Shown: positions 41,027 through 50,881, counted from the stretch's first letter. The stretch: 64,000 nt of DNA from UBA12567 sp964524945 (GCA_964524945.1 CAZGFN010000005.1:4973-68972), one strand, 5' to 3'. Notes: generated from the sequence alone by a model not told the origin. Translations and numbers: made by a program.

Positions 41027-43446
41027 ATCGTGTGGTGGTGTCAGTAGCGTGGCTGGTGCTCATCGGCCTCCCTGTGTGCATGCTCGGACTGCGGTCGTGG
41101 CCCCGACACCACGATGTGGTAACAGCGGATGCCGCGGCGCTGCATTCGATTGGCGTAGTGGCGATGACCACTGTGCTGTGGGCTGCGGGCATGGCCATCG
41201 TGGCCACTGTGCTAGCAATCCCGACCGCCCGCGGCCTCGCGGCGATATCACCTCGTCGCCGCGCGACGATGCTTCCATTGGTACTGATCGGCGCACTCTT
41301 GCCGCCGTGGGCGATGTTCTATGCGTGGTGGTCGTCGTCCCCGCCTGGATCACTGGTATTTGATCGTGCTGCTGGGGCCGGGCTCGTTGGCGTCGTGCGT
41401 CAGGGGGCACTTGGGGCGGCGCTGCTCGGGACAACGTGGTCGATTGCGGTGTGTGTATTGGTGCCCGCTTCGATGCGGTGGTCGCGGCACCGGGACGACG
41501 CGATGCGGCTTGATGGCGCGTCTTGGTGGGTACGTCAACTGGCCAGACTGCAGGTCGAGCGAGCGGGCATCGTGCTCACACTACTCCTTGTGGCGGCGAT
41601 GACGATGTCGTGGACGACGGCCTTCGACCTTGCAGGCGTCATGACACTGGCCAACGAACTTCGCGCCCGATCGGCCGTTGGCGCGTCCTTTGGTTCGCTG
41701 GTCGCCTTGGTCTGGCCGCTTGTGGTTATTGCGTTGTGCGCCGCTGCTGGACTGTGGTGGTGGCTTGGTAGGGCGGTGCCGATCAATGGGGTGGGACCAC
41801 GCTTGAGCGCCGGTGGCGCCTGGTCGGCGGTGACGATCTGGTTGGTGGTGATTGGGGTGCCGTGTGGTGTGCTACTGAGTGTGGCCGTGGTCTGGAAGTG
41901 GGATGACGCGGGCATGCAACTGGCGTGGGCCGTGTGGTCGGCCATCGGCCGGGGCGCCGTAGTGGGGGTGTTGGTGTGTGTGTTGGTGCTGACGGCTTCG
42001 CGTCGGTGTGGGTGGATCATCGCGTGCATGGAAGTTACGTGGCTTGCCGCGGCGATGGTGCCCGGCCCTGTGGTGGCGGCGGTGGTGATGCACGCATGGT
42101 CCGGGACTTGGATGACTCATACGTCTGGCGCGTGGATGGCGGCCATGGCGGTGCGTGGTGGCGCCGTTGGTATTTTGATCGGGCGATGGCGGGCACGCAG
42201 CGTGCCGTTGGATCAAGCCCGACTGCGACATCTTGACGGCACGCCGTGGTGGAGGCCTGATTCAGGCTGCATCGCGGCGGCCATTGCCGCGGGGTGTATC
42301 GCCATTGCAATTTCCATCGGTGATGTCGAACTTGCGGCGGTGCTCGCGCCACCGATGCGACATCCTCCTCTGGCCGTGACGCTGCTCAATGCGATTCACT
42401 ATCAGCGTGCGCAGACTGTCGTGGCGGTGCTGGCGATCATGCCGCTGTTGGCGCTGGTTGTTGCAATGTGTATAGCCGTGTCGCGGCGTCGAATGGTGGC
42501 CGCTGCGGGCACAACAGCCATGTGCATGATGCTCATGTTGACAGTCGTGGGATGCGAGCAGCGTGAACCATCGAGTTCGGATGCTTCGCTGATCCCAACC
42601 GATGCCGTCATCGGCATGCGGGGTCGAACACCTGGTCGGTTTGATGTGCCTCGTGGCATCGCGTCTGACAACGGAGAATTGTTGATCGTTGATCGATCGG
42701 CACGAGTGCAACGACTCAGCGCCCACGGGGATGTGATCTGTTGGTGGCCAATGCCAGCATTTGACAATGGCAAGCCTGTGGGCATCAGTGTCCTGACTGA
42801 CGGTCGCGTGGCCGTGGCCGACACACATGAGTATCGGGTACTCATTTTTGATCGGTGTGGCGAGTTGCTCCAGTCGATTGGACGCTACGGCACCGAACTT
42901 GGTGCATTCGTCTACCCAACGGATGTGTGCGAGGATGTGTCGGGCCGACTGTTTGTGTCGGAGTACGGCAGCAATGATCGGGTGACGGTCTTTGCCGCCG
43001 ATGGAACGCCCATGAGGACCCTTGGTGGCGCTGGGTTTCGTGGACCGGTTGGTCAGGAGGCACGTTTCATTCGGCCACAATCAATTGCATTTTCAAACGA
43101 CCAGTCTGTGCTGTGGGTGACGGATTCGGGGAACCATCTGGTACAGGGCATTGATCCCGAGACTGGCGAGGTCCGCCGCCAGATTGGCCTTGGCTTTCTG
43201 CGATATCCCTACGGCCTGGATGTACTGGACGATGACACGCTGCTGGTGACCGAGTACGGGGCGCATCGGTTGTCTAGGTGGCGTCCGGACGGGACGCTGC
43301 TTGGGCAGTGGGGGGCATGGGGCGATACGCCAGGGCACACGCACATGCCGTGGGGCGTTGTGTGGGACCGGGAAACCGATCGGGTGTATGTGCTGGACAC
43401 CGGTCATTCGCGTGTGTTGGGCATGCCGGCCGCTGCACTGCGGTAG
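41023..43446 (+). CDS. ABC permease fused to an NHL-type beta-propeller
   Basis: 807 aa from GTG 41023 (GTGA overlap with the binding protein). The N-terminal ~500 residues are a multispan permease with about 11-12 helices, like the two-fold FbpB iron permease. The C-terminal ~280 residues are an NHL/6-bladed propeller: GRTPGRFDVPRGIAS, GELLIVDRSARVQRLS, GRVAVADTHEYRVLIF, GRLFVSEYGSNDRVTVF, LWVTDSGNHLVQGIDP, TLLVTEYGAHRLSRW. Between them is MLMLTVVGCEQRE, a lipobox-like segment with Cys near 510, which suggests the propeller was once a separate lipoprotein. I know of no standard permease with this tail. No frameshift or stop separates the parts. Confidence 0.85.
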   Translation: MNRVVVSVAWLVLIGLPVCMLGLRSWPRHHDVVTADAAALHSIGVVAMTTVLWAAGMAIVATVLAIPTARGLAAISPRRRATMLPLVLIGALLPPWAMFYAWWSSSPPGSLVFDRAAGAGLVGVVRQGALGAALLGTTWSIAVCVLVPASMRWSRHRDDAMRLDGASWWVRQLARLQVERAGIVLTLLLVAAMTMSWTTAFDLAGVMTLANELRARSAVGASFGSLVALVWPLVVIALCAAAGLWWWLGRAVPINGVGPRLSAGGAWSAVTIWLVVIGVPCGVLLSVAVVWKWDDAGMQLAWAVWSAIGRGAVVGVLVCVLVLTASRRCGWIIACMEVTWLAAAMVPGPVVAAVVMHAWSGTWMTHTSGAWMAAMAVRGGAVGILIGRWRARSVPLDQARLRHLDGTPWWRPDSGCIAAAIAAGCIAIAISIGDVELAAVLAPPMRHPPLAVTLLNAIHYQRAQTVVAVLAIMPLLALVVAMCIAVSRRRMVAAAGTTAMCMMLMLTVVGCEQREPSSSDASLIPTDAVIGMRGRTPGRFDVPRGIASDNGELLIVDRSARVQRLSAHGDVICWWPMPAFDNGKPVGISVLTDGRVAVADTHEYRVLIFDRCGELLQSIGRYGTELGAFVYPTDVCEDVSGRLFVSEYGSNDRVTVFAADGTPMRTLGGAGFRGPVGQEARFIRPQSIAFSNDQSVLWVTDSGNHLVQGIDPETGEVRRQIGLGFLRYPYGLDVLDDDTLLVTEYGAHRLSRWRPDGTLLGQWGAWGDTPGHTHMPWGVVWDRETDRVYVLDTGHSRVLGMPAAALR

Positions 43447-43456
43447 CATCGGGCCG

Positions 43457-46342
43457 ATGCAGTTTGAACACCCCGGCTGGTTGGTACTTCTGGTGCTATT
43501 GGTGCCGGTGCTATGGATGTCTCGGCACGCCCGCCGCAGCCTCGGGCCTACGCGCGGCACCATCATTCCACTGGTCCGGGCCATCTTGGTGGTGTGCCTT
43601 GTCATGTCCCTTGCTGGACCGCTGGTCAATCGCGGTGGCGAGACGCTCACCGTAGCGGTCGTCGTGGATCGAAGTCGGTCCGTACCATCGGAACTGCTCG
43701 ATCAGGCGGTTGGCTGGGTGCAGGATGCATCGTCTCGTCGTGTCGCTGGTGATCAGTTGGCTGTTGTGCAGGTGGCGCATGAAGCGCGGGCTGCGGTGAT
43801 GCCTTCGGCGGAATCGCTCATGACACTGGATCTATCGCCGGGACGTCGCGACGGCACCAATCTGGCTGCGGGCGTGGAACTGGCCAAGAGTATTTTGCCT
43901 GACGGTGGTGCGTATCGAATACTGCTCGTCAGCGACGGCAACGAAACCGAAGGGTCCATTGCGTCAGCGGCCGATGTGGCTCTTGCGGCGGGCATTCCCA
44001 TTGACGTCCTTGAACTGACGTATGAACACGTCGGTGAAGTGCAAGTCGATCGCATCGACGTACCTGATTTGGTGCGGCCCGGTCAACCCATTGATGTGCG
44101 TATCACGCTGCGGGCACGGTCCGCGACGACTGGTCGGCTGACGCTCTTGAAAAATGGCGTGATCGTGCCGTTGCAGGGTGGCGACGCCATGGCTCTGTCG
44201 CTTGAGCCAGGCCCGTCAGTGGTGACCGTAACTGTTGAGGCCGACGACGCGCCTTCGCATCGATACGAAGCGATCTTCGAGCCGACACCCGGGAGTGGCG
44301 ATGTCATTGATGTCAACAACCGGGCCGTTGGGTTTTCATTCGGAAGTGGCACTGGGCGGGTGCTGATCGTCAGCAGTGGTGGAAGCGATGCGGCGATGCT
44401 CGTTGACATACTGCGTGCGAGCGGTATAAACGCCATTGTCACAGGACCCGCTGCGCTCGATCGAGGGGTTGCTGAAATTGCTGGATACGAGGCGATTGCG
44501 CTCGTGGACGTGCCACGTTGGTCAGTCTCAGATTCGGCCGATGCTCAAATCGCCGCGTGGGTGCGCGATGGCGGCGGCGGTTTGCTTGTGACTGGCGGGC
44601 CCGATGCGTTGGGGGCCGGTGGGTGGATTGGATCAAATCTCGCCGATGTGCTACCCGTGGAGTTGGACCCGCCAGCGGATCGTCAAATTCGCCGGGGCGC
44701 ACTGGTCCTGATCTTGCACAGTTGTGAGATGCCCAGAGGAAATTACTGGGGGCGGCGTGTGGCCGAGGCGGCTATTGAGTCGTTGACTAGTCAGGACCTC
44801 GTGGGCATTCTGGAATACAACAATCGAACTGGTGGTTCGTCATGGAGCCTGCCTTTGCAGGAGGCTGGCAATAAGCGCAAAGCGCTCGATTCGGCGGCGT
44901 CCTTGTCTTATGGTGACATGCCGTCCTTTGGCGACTCGATGACCGATGCCCTGTCATCGCTTCGAGGGGCCGACGCGGGGCAAAAGCACATCATCATCAT
45001 TTCCGATGGTGATCCAGCGCCTCCCCCCATGTCACTACTGGATCAGTGCGCTGCGTCCAAAGTATCCGTGTCGACCGTCATGGTGGGTGGGCATGGGACA
45101 CCGCTTGATCGCCGTCGAATGCAAACGATCGCGTCTCGCACCAACGGCCGGTTCTACGACGTGAGCGATCCGTCTTCGCTTCCCAATATCTTCATTCAAG
45201 AAGCACAACTCATCTCCAGGTCGCTGATTCAAGAAGGCGAGTTTCAGCCGGTCGTGTCCGGGGGGGGAGGACCCCTTGGCGATCAACTGCAAGCCGTACC
45301 GCCCATCGGCGGTTTCGTGCTGACCGAACCTCGTGGTGGCGTCGCGATTGATGCGATTCAAACGCCTACCAGTGACGGTGATGACCCCTTGCTTTCGTGG
45401 TGGCACCACGGACTTGGTCGCGCGGTGGTTTTTACAAGCGATTTGGGAAGCCGATGGGCCGTGCAGTGGCCAGCATGGGAGGGCAACGCTTTCTACTGGG
45501 AGCGAATCATCCGATGGCTCCTACGGCCCGGTGACGACGGCGTGATGTCGATGCGATTGCAAGAACTCGACGGCGGCGAGGTGGCCGTGGAACTCGAATC
45601 GATCGATGAGGACAACGGCTTTCTGAACTTTGTCGAGACTCGCGGTGCGGTCATCGGACCAGGCGGTGTGAGTGTGCCACTGGATCTCCGCCAAGTCGGG
45701 CCAGGTCGTTATCGCGGAACGTTCCGAATGACTGAGCCGGGCGCCTGGGTTGCAGCGGTGCGATGGCGCGGCGGCACCGACGGCGATGGCGAACCGGCCA
45801 CGGGCTGGGTGCAGGGCGCCACCGTGATGAACTGGTCTGATGAAGATCGTTCGTCTCGGAGCAATGAGGCCTTGCTCGAGGCCGTGGCGAACCGTACTGG
45901 GGGTCGCGTCTTTGAACTGTCAGAACCTCCCGAGTTGGTCGAACTCTTCGACCGTACGGGCCTGACAATCAAGCAGTCGATGCGCAGTATTTGGGCCATC
46001 CTCGCTGTGCTTGCAGCAGTGTTGCTCCTGATCGACGTGACGATTCGCCGCATCGCACCCGATGCTCGGCATGCTGCGGCGCGCCGTCGTTTGGCGTTGG
46101 CCGCGGAGGGCGCTGGCGAAACGGCCGCCAGTGCGTGGCGGCGGGTACGACAGCCTCAAGCATCGACGGATGAGAAGAAGCCTGACCAGTTGGCGGGTTC
46201 GATCCCAACGGAAACTTCAGTGTCCTCATCTTCCACCCAAACGCCCGATTCATCGACTGAGCAAGAGCCAGAACCAGATGACACACTGTCCAAACTTCGC
46301 GCGGCCCGCCGTCGCTTGCGAGACGATGAGGGCGGCACATGA
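43457..46342 (+). CDS. Large membrane vWA / GATase-like protein of the MoxR operon
   Basis: 961 aa from ATG 43457, 10 bases past the permease-NHL gene. The N-terminus is the BatA-like FEHPGWLVLLVLLVPVLWM and a second helix. A vWA domain follows with DRSRSVPSELLD (MIDAS D-x-S-x-S). Residues near 230-290 form an Ig-like/CARDB part. A class I glutamine amidotransferase-like Rossmann part follows (RVLIVSSGGSDAAMLVDILRASG) and a second vWA-like part with HIIIISDGD. One C-terminal transmembrane helix (SIWAILAVLAAVLLLIDV) leads to an Arg/Pro cytoplasmic tail. Coupled to moxR by ATGA. Probably the membrane face of a MoxR chaperone system. Confidence 0.85.
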   Translation: MQFEHPGWLVLLVLLVPVLWMSRHARRSLGPTRGTIIPLVRAILVVCLVMSLAGPLVNRGGETLTVAVVVDRSRSVPSELLDQAVGWVQDASSRRVAGDQLAVVQVAHEARAAVMPSAESLMTLDLSPGRRDGTNLAAGVELAKSILPDGGAYRILLVSDGNETEGSIASAADVALAAGIPIDVLELTYEHVGEVQVDRIDVPDLVRPGQPIDVRITLRARSATTGRLTLLKNGVIVPLQGGDAMALSLEPGPSVVTVTVEADDAPSHRYEAIFEPTPGSGDVIDVNNRAVGFSFGSGTGRVLIVSSGGSDAAMLVDILRASGINAIVTGPAALDRGVAEIAGYEAIALVDVPRWSVSDSADAQIAAWVRDGGGGLLVTGGPDALGAGGWIGSNLADVLPVELDPPADRQIRRGALVLILHSCEMPRGNYWGRRVAEAAIESLTSQDLVGILEYNNRTGGSSWSLPLQEAGNKRKALDSAASLSYGDMPSFGDSMTDALSSLRGADAGQKHIIIISDGDPAPPPMSLLDQCAASKVSVSTVMVGGHGTPLDRRRMQTIASRTNGRFYDVSDPSSLPNIFIQEAQLISRSLIQEGEFQPVVSGGGGPLGDQLQAVPPIGGFVLTEPRGGVAIDAIQTPTSDGDDPLLSWWHHGLGRAVVFTSDLGSRWAVQWPAWEGNAFYWERIIRWLLRPGDDGVMSMRLQELDGGEVAVELESIDEDNGFLNFVETRGAVIGPGGVSVPLDLRQVGPGRYRGTFRMTEPGAWVAAVRWRGGTDGDGEPATGWVQGATVMNWSDEDRSSRSNEALLEAVANRTGGRVFELSEPPELVELFDRTGLTIKQSMRSIWAILAVLAAVLLLIDVTIRRIAPDARHAAARRRLALAAEGAGETAASAWRRVRQPQASTDEKKPDQLAGSIPTETSVSSSSTQTPDSSTEQEPEPDDTLSKLRAARRRLRDDEGGT

Positions 46343-47376
46343 GCGATGCGACTGCAATGCTTCCGGCGCCCGACCCTCAGCCCCGCACATCCGAGGATGT
46401 CCGCAGCGCGATTGCGACCTTGCACGAGGGAATCTCCTCGATGCGCAGTCAGGTTCGGCGTGTGCTGCTTGGTCAGGACCGCGTCGTGTCGGAGGTTCTG
46501 TGCTGTCTGCTGGCTGACGGGCACGCGCTTCTTGAGGGTGTGCCTGGTACGGGCAAGACCACACTGGTACAAGCCATTTGCCAGGCTGCGGGCTTGGATT
46601 TTGGTCGCGTGCAATTCACGCCAGATCTCATGCCTGCAGATATCACTGGCACAACGATTGTGGTCGATGGTGATAGCGGCCGCCGAGAAACGGTGTTTCG
46701 CTCAGGTCCGATTTTTCATGCTTTGGTTCTGGCCGATGAAATCAATCGCGCAACACCTCGAAGTCAATCGGCCCTGCTCGAAGCGATGGAAGAGCGGCAT
46801 GTCACCATCGGTGGGCAGACACACCCGCTTCCACGCCCATTCATTGTGCTGGCCACGCAGAATCCGATCGAACAAGAGGGCACCTATCGATTACCCGAGG
46901 CGCAACTCGATCGCTTCATGATGAAGATCACCATGCCCTTGCCTCCAGAAGAAGTCATCGAGGGCATCATCGCATCGACCACAGGGGGCCCGAGACAATC
47001 GATCGCATGCCATGTCTCGGACGACTTTCTCATCAACGCCACGGCATTGTGTCGCCGCGTGATCGTTGCGCCCCATGTCGATCGGTGGATCGCTTCACTC
47101 ATTTACGCGACGACTACGACTCTTGGCACACTGGTGGCGACGCCGGCCAGTCCGCGAGCAGCACTGGCCATGCGACGAACAGCGCAGGTCGCGGCCATCT
47201 CAGCGGGACGCATGGCAGTGTCCATCGCCGATGTGTTGGCGGTGGCACCAGCATGCCTGCGGCACCGTCTCTCACCGGGGCCAGATGCTCGGGCCGCCGG
47301 ATTGGATGGTGACGCCTTGGTCGATCAACTGCTTGAGGCCGTGCCGACCCCTGCTCAGGAGGTACTGCCTCGATGA
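46339..47376 (+). CDS. MoxR-family AAA+ ATPase
   Basis: A 345-aa chaperone-like ATPase that remodels or activates vWA-domain partners. Walker A is GVPGTGKTTLVQAI near residue 68, Walker B ALVLADEINRATPRSQSALLEAMEE, sensor 1 VLATQNPIEQEGTYRLPEAQLDRFMM, and the MoxR lid region lies at the C-terminus (PRAALAMRRTAQVAAI). It sits between two vWA genes and a DUF58 gene in the usual order MoxR-DUF58-BatA. Stop-start overlaps on both sides make the stoichiometry coupled. Confidence 0.96.
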   Translation: MSDATAMLPAPDPQPRTSEDVRSAIATLHEGISSMRSQVRRVLLGQDRVVSEVLCCLLADGHALLEGVPGTGKTTLVQAICQAAGLDFGRVQFTPDLMPADITGTTIVVDGDSGRRETVFRSGPIFHALVLADEINRATPRSQSALLEAMEERHVTIGGQTHPLPRPFIVLATQNPIEQEGTYRLPEAQLDRFMMKITMPLPPEEVIEGIIASTTGGPRQSIACHVSDDFLINATALCRRVIVAPHVDRWIASLIYATTTTLGTLVATPASPRAALAMRRTAQVAAISAGRMAVSIADVLAVAPACLRHRLSPGPDARAAGLDGDALVDQLLEAVPTPAQEVLPR

Positions 47377-48299
47377 GCGCCTTTGGTCAAGATCCGACGC
47401 CCCCTCCAGCGAGCTTCGAGGAACTGCTCGGAAGCGATCTCACCGCCGCGATGGACCGTTTGGAAATCATGTCGCGCAAGGTGTTGGCGGGCAAACTGCA
47501 CGGCGAGCGGCAAAGCCGCCGCAAGGGATTCAGCATCGACTTCGCTGAGCATCGACCTTATGTCGCTGGCGATGATCTTCGATACGTCGATTGGAATGTC
47601 TACGCGCGTCTTGATGCGCTCTTCTTGAAGTTATATCTCGATGAGGAAGACCTCAGCGTCCTTCTGGCCATTGATGCCAGCGCCTCCATGGACTGGGGCA
47701 ATCCTTCCAAGTGGACTTGGGCTAGGCGCATGGCGGGGGCGCTTGGCGGCATTGCGCTGGCAGGTCATCAGCGTGTGACGGTGGCCACCTTCAACGACCA
47801 AGGTGTGTCGATGCTGCGGGACCTCCGTGGACGTGGACGCACCGCAGAACTCGGTTCGTGGTTGCTTGGCTCGAAGTGCGGTGGCAAAGGCGACTTGGAT
47901 GCGGCGATTCGAACGGTACAGACCTCGCTACGCGGTCGTGGCGTAGTTGTGCTGCTCAGTGACTTCTGGGAACAGGCCGACCCGATTGGCCCCCTGCAAC
48001 GACTGGCTGGCCAGCATGATCTCCACTGTGTGCAGGTCTTAAGCCCGCAAGAACTTGACCCTGGAGGCCACGGGCTTGTTGGCGATCTGGCACTCGAGGA
48101 CGCCGAGACGGGCAAGGTGTGCGAGGTGACCGTGACGCCCGCGCTCTTGCGGACGTGCCAAGCCAAACTCCAAGATCGAGTACGTCTGGTGCGAGAAGCA
48201 GCCCGACGCGCCGGAGGTTCGCATGTGGCGATCTCCACGGCCGAGCCGGTTGCTGATGTGCTCACCGAGCAACTTCGCCGATCGGGACTGCTGCGATGA
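47373..48299 (+). CDS. DUF58 (vWA-like) protein
   Basis: 308 aa, no signal. The DUF58 signature RPYVAGDDLRYVDWNVYARLD is followed by LKLYLDEEDLSVLLAIDASASM, where DASAS is an intact MIDAS. A beta/alpha vWA fold follows (RTAELGSWLL, GRGVVVLLSDFWEQADP) and a helical end. The partner of MoxR in the usual three-gene set, between MoxR and the BatA-like gene; both junctions are ATGA. Confidence 0.92.
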   Translation: MSAFGQDPTPPPASFEELLGSDLTAAMDRLEIMSRKVLAGKLHGERQSRRKGFSIDFAEHRPYVAGDDLRYVDWNVYARLDALFLKLYLDEEDLSVLLAIDASASMDWGNPSKWTWARRMAGALGGIALAGHQRVTVATFNDQGVSMLRDLRGRGRTAELGSWLLGSKCGGKGDLDAAIRTVQTSLRGRGVVVLLSDFWEQADPIGPLQRLAGQHDLHCVQVLSPQELDPGGHGLVGDLALEDAETGKVCEVTVTPALLRTCQAKLQDRVRLVREAARRAGGSHVAISTAEPVADVLTEQLRRSGLLR

Positions 48300-50227
48300 C
48301 GCTACTCACACCGTGGTCGGCATTCTGGTTGCTCATCGCCACAGTGCCTGTGCTGTTGGTGCTGTACATCCTTCGACTGCGACGGGCACGACAGGTTGTG
48401 CCGTCCACCATCATGTGGATCGAATCGACCGAAGACTTACAAGCAAACACACCATTCCAGCGCCTCCGGCGAAATATTCTGCTGCTATTGCAACTCATCG
48501 CCTTGCTTCTGCTGGCGTTGGCTGTGGCGCAGGGGCGCATTGAGTCGCCCGAAGGCCGGGGTGGATCCACGGCCCTGCTCATTGATCGTTCGGCCTCCAT
48601 GCAGGCGACCGATGGATCTGGAGGATCGTCGCGATTCGAGCAAGCTGTTTCCGCCGCACACAAAGCGGTGGACCGCTTGCATCCCGATGGTTGGTTTGGT
48701 TCTGGCGGTGGGCGAACCATGATTATTGGCTTGAGCGGTGGCAGTGAGGTTGTGCAGCCCTTTACGACCTCGGCCTCGCGTTTGCATGCGGCCATCGATC
48801 AACTCACCGTACTGGATACGTCGGCAAGCCTACGCGGCGGGTTGGATTTGGCACGCGCCAGTTCGATCGACCCCGACCCTGAGAAGACAATGCCCGCGGG
48901 TGATGCCGTTCGTGTGGAACTGTTCACCGACGGCGGGTTGATTGATTTGGAACACACGACCGACCGCAGTGAGGATGTTCGTGTTCATCTTGTTGGTCAG
49001 GAAGTGGACAATGTGTCGGTTCTGGCTGTTTCGGCACAGCGACTTCCAACAGATCCCGACATGGTGCAGGTCTTTGCGTCCATTGGAAACTGGGGCAGCA
49101 GTGAGACTACGGTGACAGTTCAGTTGTCGGTCAACGGAACGGCTGTTGCCATTGAAGACTTGACCATTGGTGAGGCGCCGGATACCTCGGGTGTTCCATC
49201 GCGGCGTGATGTCGTGTTTACACCGCGGCTGCAGCCAGATGACACGCTCTTTGAGGTGCGACTGCTGCACAGCGATGCGTTTGGACTGGATGATGCAGGT
49301 TGGTCACTGTCGCAGGCCGCCACGCCTCTGGCGGTTTTGGTTGTGAGTGATCGTCCCCTCATGAGTCGAGCAATTGGTGTGCTGCCCGGCGCTAAGGTGC
49401 ACGAGGCAGCAAGCCTTCCGACCGATGCGACGCAGATCGAGCAGTTTGATCTCATCGTCATGGACCAAGTGGATGTTGCGGCGCTTCCAAGTGCTCCCAC
49501 GCTGAGCATCGATACACGACTTCCCAGTTCACACCTCACCTGGCTTGGCCGGGGGCCCGACACGGCGCTGTTGACGACGGACCTTCGCCATGAGGCGATG
49601 GACTCCATGCCCGCGGACATGTGGGTCGCCCAGCCGCAGTCGGTGCAGGCGGCGGGCACCGTGCGTGTGCTGGCCGAGGGCCTCTACGGTCCGTTGGTAG
49701 TGGCCTGGGATGAGGCCGATGCGCGGCGGCTGCATTACGCATTTGATCCTGCTCAAAGCACCTGGCCGTGGGATCCCAGTTTCATCACAACGCTCATGAA
49801 CAGCGTCGACTGGCTGACCCGCCGCGATGCAGGTGGGATTGCTGCGAGCGTAGCCACCGGCGAGATGGCCTCGGTGGTGCTTCCGGCTTCAGCCCAGAAC
49901 GCCACGGTGTATCAACCTGATGGGACGCCTCTGGCGGTGTCACAGATACGAGGTGGGACCTTGACGTTTGGTCCGGTGAACCGGCACGGTCCGTGGCTGG
50001 CGCGGTGGGGTGGACCCCAAGGCGATCATGCCATGGTCGTTGTGTCCGCGGACGTTGAAGCGGAGGGCGATCTTCGTGTGCCCGAGAAACTCCGCATCGG
50101 CAGCAGCGGTACGGCCTTGGCTGCAGCGCCCCAACGTGGCAGCACACCGATATGGCCATGGGCCGTTGGCGGGGCGTTAGTGATTCTGCTGATTGAGTGG
50201 GCAATCTACTGTCGCCGGATCAGTTGA
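48296..50227 (+). CDS. BatA-like vWA membrane protein
   Basis: 643 aa. An N-terminal BatA helix (LLTPWSAFWLLIATVPVLLVLYILRL) and a second (ILLLLQLIALLLLALAVA) are followed by a vWA domain with LLIDRSASMQATDG (intact MIDAS). A central beta-sandwich (VTVQLSVNGTAVAIEDLTI) and an amidotransferase-like Rossmann part (PLAVLVVSDRPLMSRAIGV) follow, then a C-terminal helix (PWAVGGALVILLIEWAIY). It is a shorter version of the 43457-46342 product, so the pair probably act together. It overlaps by 8 bases the convergent TPR-YggX gene. Confidence 0.9.
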   Translation: MTLLTPWSAFWLLIATVPVLLVLYILRLRRARQVVPSTIMWIESTEDLQANTPFQRLRRNILLLLQLIALLLLALAVAQGRIESPEGRGGSTALLIDRSASMQATDGSGGSSRFEQAVSAAHKAVDRLHPDGWFGSGGGRTMIIGLSGGSEVVQPFTTSASRLHAAIDQLTVLDTSASLRGGLDLARASSIDPDPEKTMPAGDAVRVELFTDGGLIDLEHTTDRSEDVRVHLVGQEVDNVSVLAVSAQRLPTDPDMVQVFASIGNWGSSETTVTVQLSVNGTAVAIEDLTIGEAPDTSGVPSRRDVVFTPRLQPDDTLFEVRLLHSDAFGLDDAGWSLSQAATPLAVLVVSDRPLMSRAIGVLPGAKVHEAASLPTDATQIEQFDLIVMDQVDVAALPSAPTLSIDTRLPSSHLTWLGRGPDTALLTTDLRHEAMDSMPADMWVAQPQSVQAAGTVRVLAEGLYGPLVVAWDEADARRLHYAFDPAQSTWPWDPSFITTLMNSVDWLTRRDAGGIAASVATGEMASVVLPASAQNATVYQPDGTPLAVSQIRGGTLTFGPVNRHGPWLARWGGPQGDHAMVVVSADVEAEGDLRVPEKLRIGSSGTALAAAPQRGSTPIWPWAVGGALVILLIEWAIYCRRIS

Positions 50228-50843
50228 TCGTCGGGCGAAGCGAATCCGGGACATCTAAGAAATCGCACATGTTCAAGTCGTAGGCGATGCTGTCTTCGGG
50301 CCTGGACAAGTCCAATCGCAACTCGTTGATGACTTTGGTCCCCTGGTTGATCCAGAGTTCCCACGTCTGCGACGAGATGTGCTCAAAGATCCATTCGCCT
50401 AGTGGTCCTCGGAACGGCGGTGCTTCGAGTTTGGTGCCAGCGCGACCGGATTGACTACAGACGAAGTCACCTTCGGGGGCGTCGGCCGCTTGGACATTGG
50501 CCGGATCAATTTCCGGTAGTGGGCGGCCCAACTGTTCAAGCAACGTCGCCATACCTTCCTGAGGCATGCGGTCGCCACGCAGGCCGGCCTGTTCGTAGCC
50601 CGTAGTGAGGAAAGCTGCGGCGCGATCTTCCCAGCCGGCATCGATCATCGCCTGACCGCCCAGTTCGTAGGCCTTGGTCATGTCGGGATTGATGCTCAGG
50701 CACTGCTCGAAGGACGCGGCTGCTTCAGCCGATCGGCCAGCCTTCAAATACGCGGAACCGAGGCTGTAGTGAGCCATCTCATTGGTCGGATCTGCCACGG
50801 CCATATTCTCAAATTGGGCGATACGTTCGTCTGAAGTCGTCAT
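50220..50843 (-). CDS. TPR domain fused to a YggX-like Fe(II)-trafficking domain
   Basis: 207 aa. Residues 5-90 hold two to three TPR helical pairs (EMAHYSLGSAYLKAGRSAEAAASFEQCLSINPD). From 126 onward the sequence matches the YggX family: DFVCSQSGRAGTKLEAPPF, GPLGEWIFEHISSQTWELWINQGTKVINE, LNMCDFL, including the family's single Cys (Cys129). YggX protects Fe-S clusters and handles labile iron. The TPR addition suggests a partner protein. It is convergent with the MoxR/iron-permease operon and divergent, by 38 bases, from pyrD. Confidence 0.9.
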   Translation of the reverse strand: MTTSDERIAQFENMAVADPTNEMAHYSLGSAYLKAGRSAEAAASFEQCLSINPDMTKAYELGGQAMIDAGWEDRAAAFLTTGYEQAGLRGDRMPQEGMATLLEQLGRPLPEIDPANVQAADAPEGDFVCSQSGRAGTKLEAPPFRGPLGEWIFEHISSQTWELWINQGTKVINELRLDLSRPEDSIAYDLNMCDFLDVPDSLRPTIN

Positions 50844-50881
50844 TGAGGCAGGGTAGCGTCGGTCGATATCCTGTGGGACTG

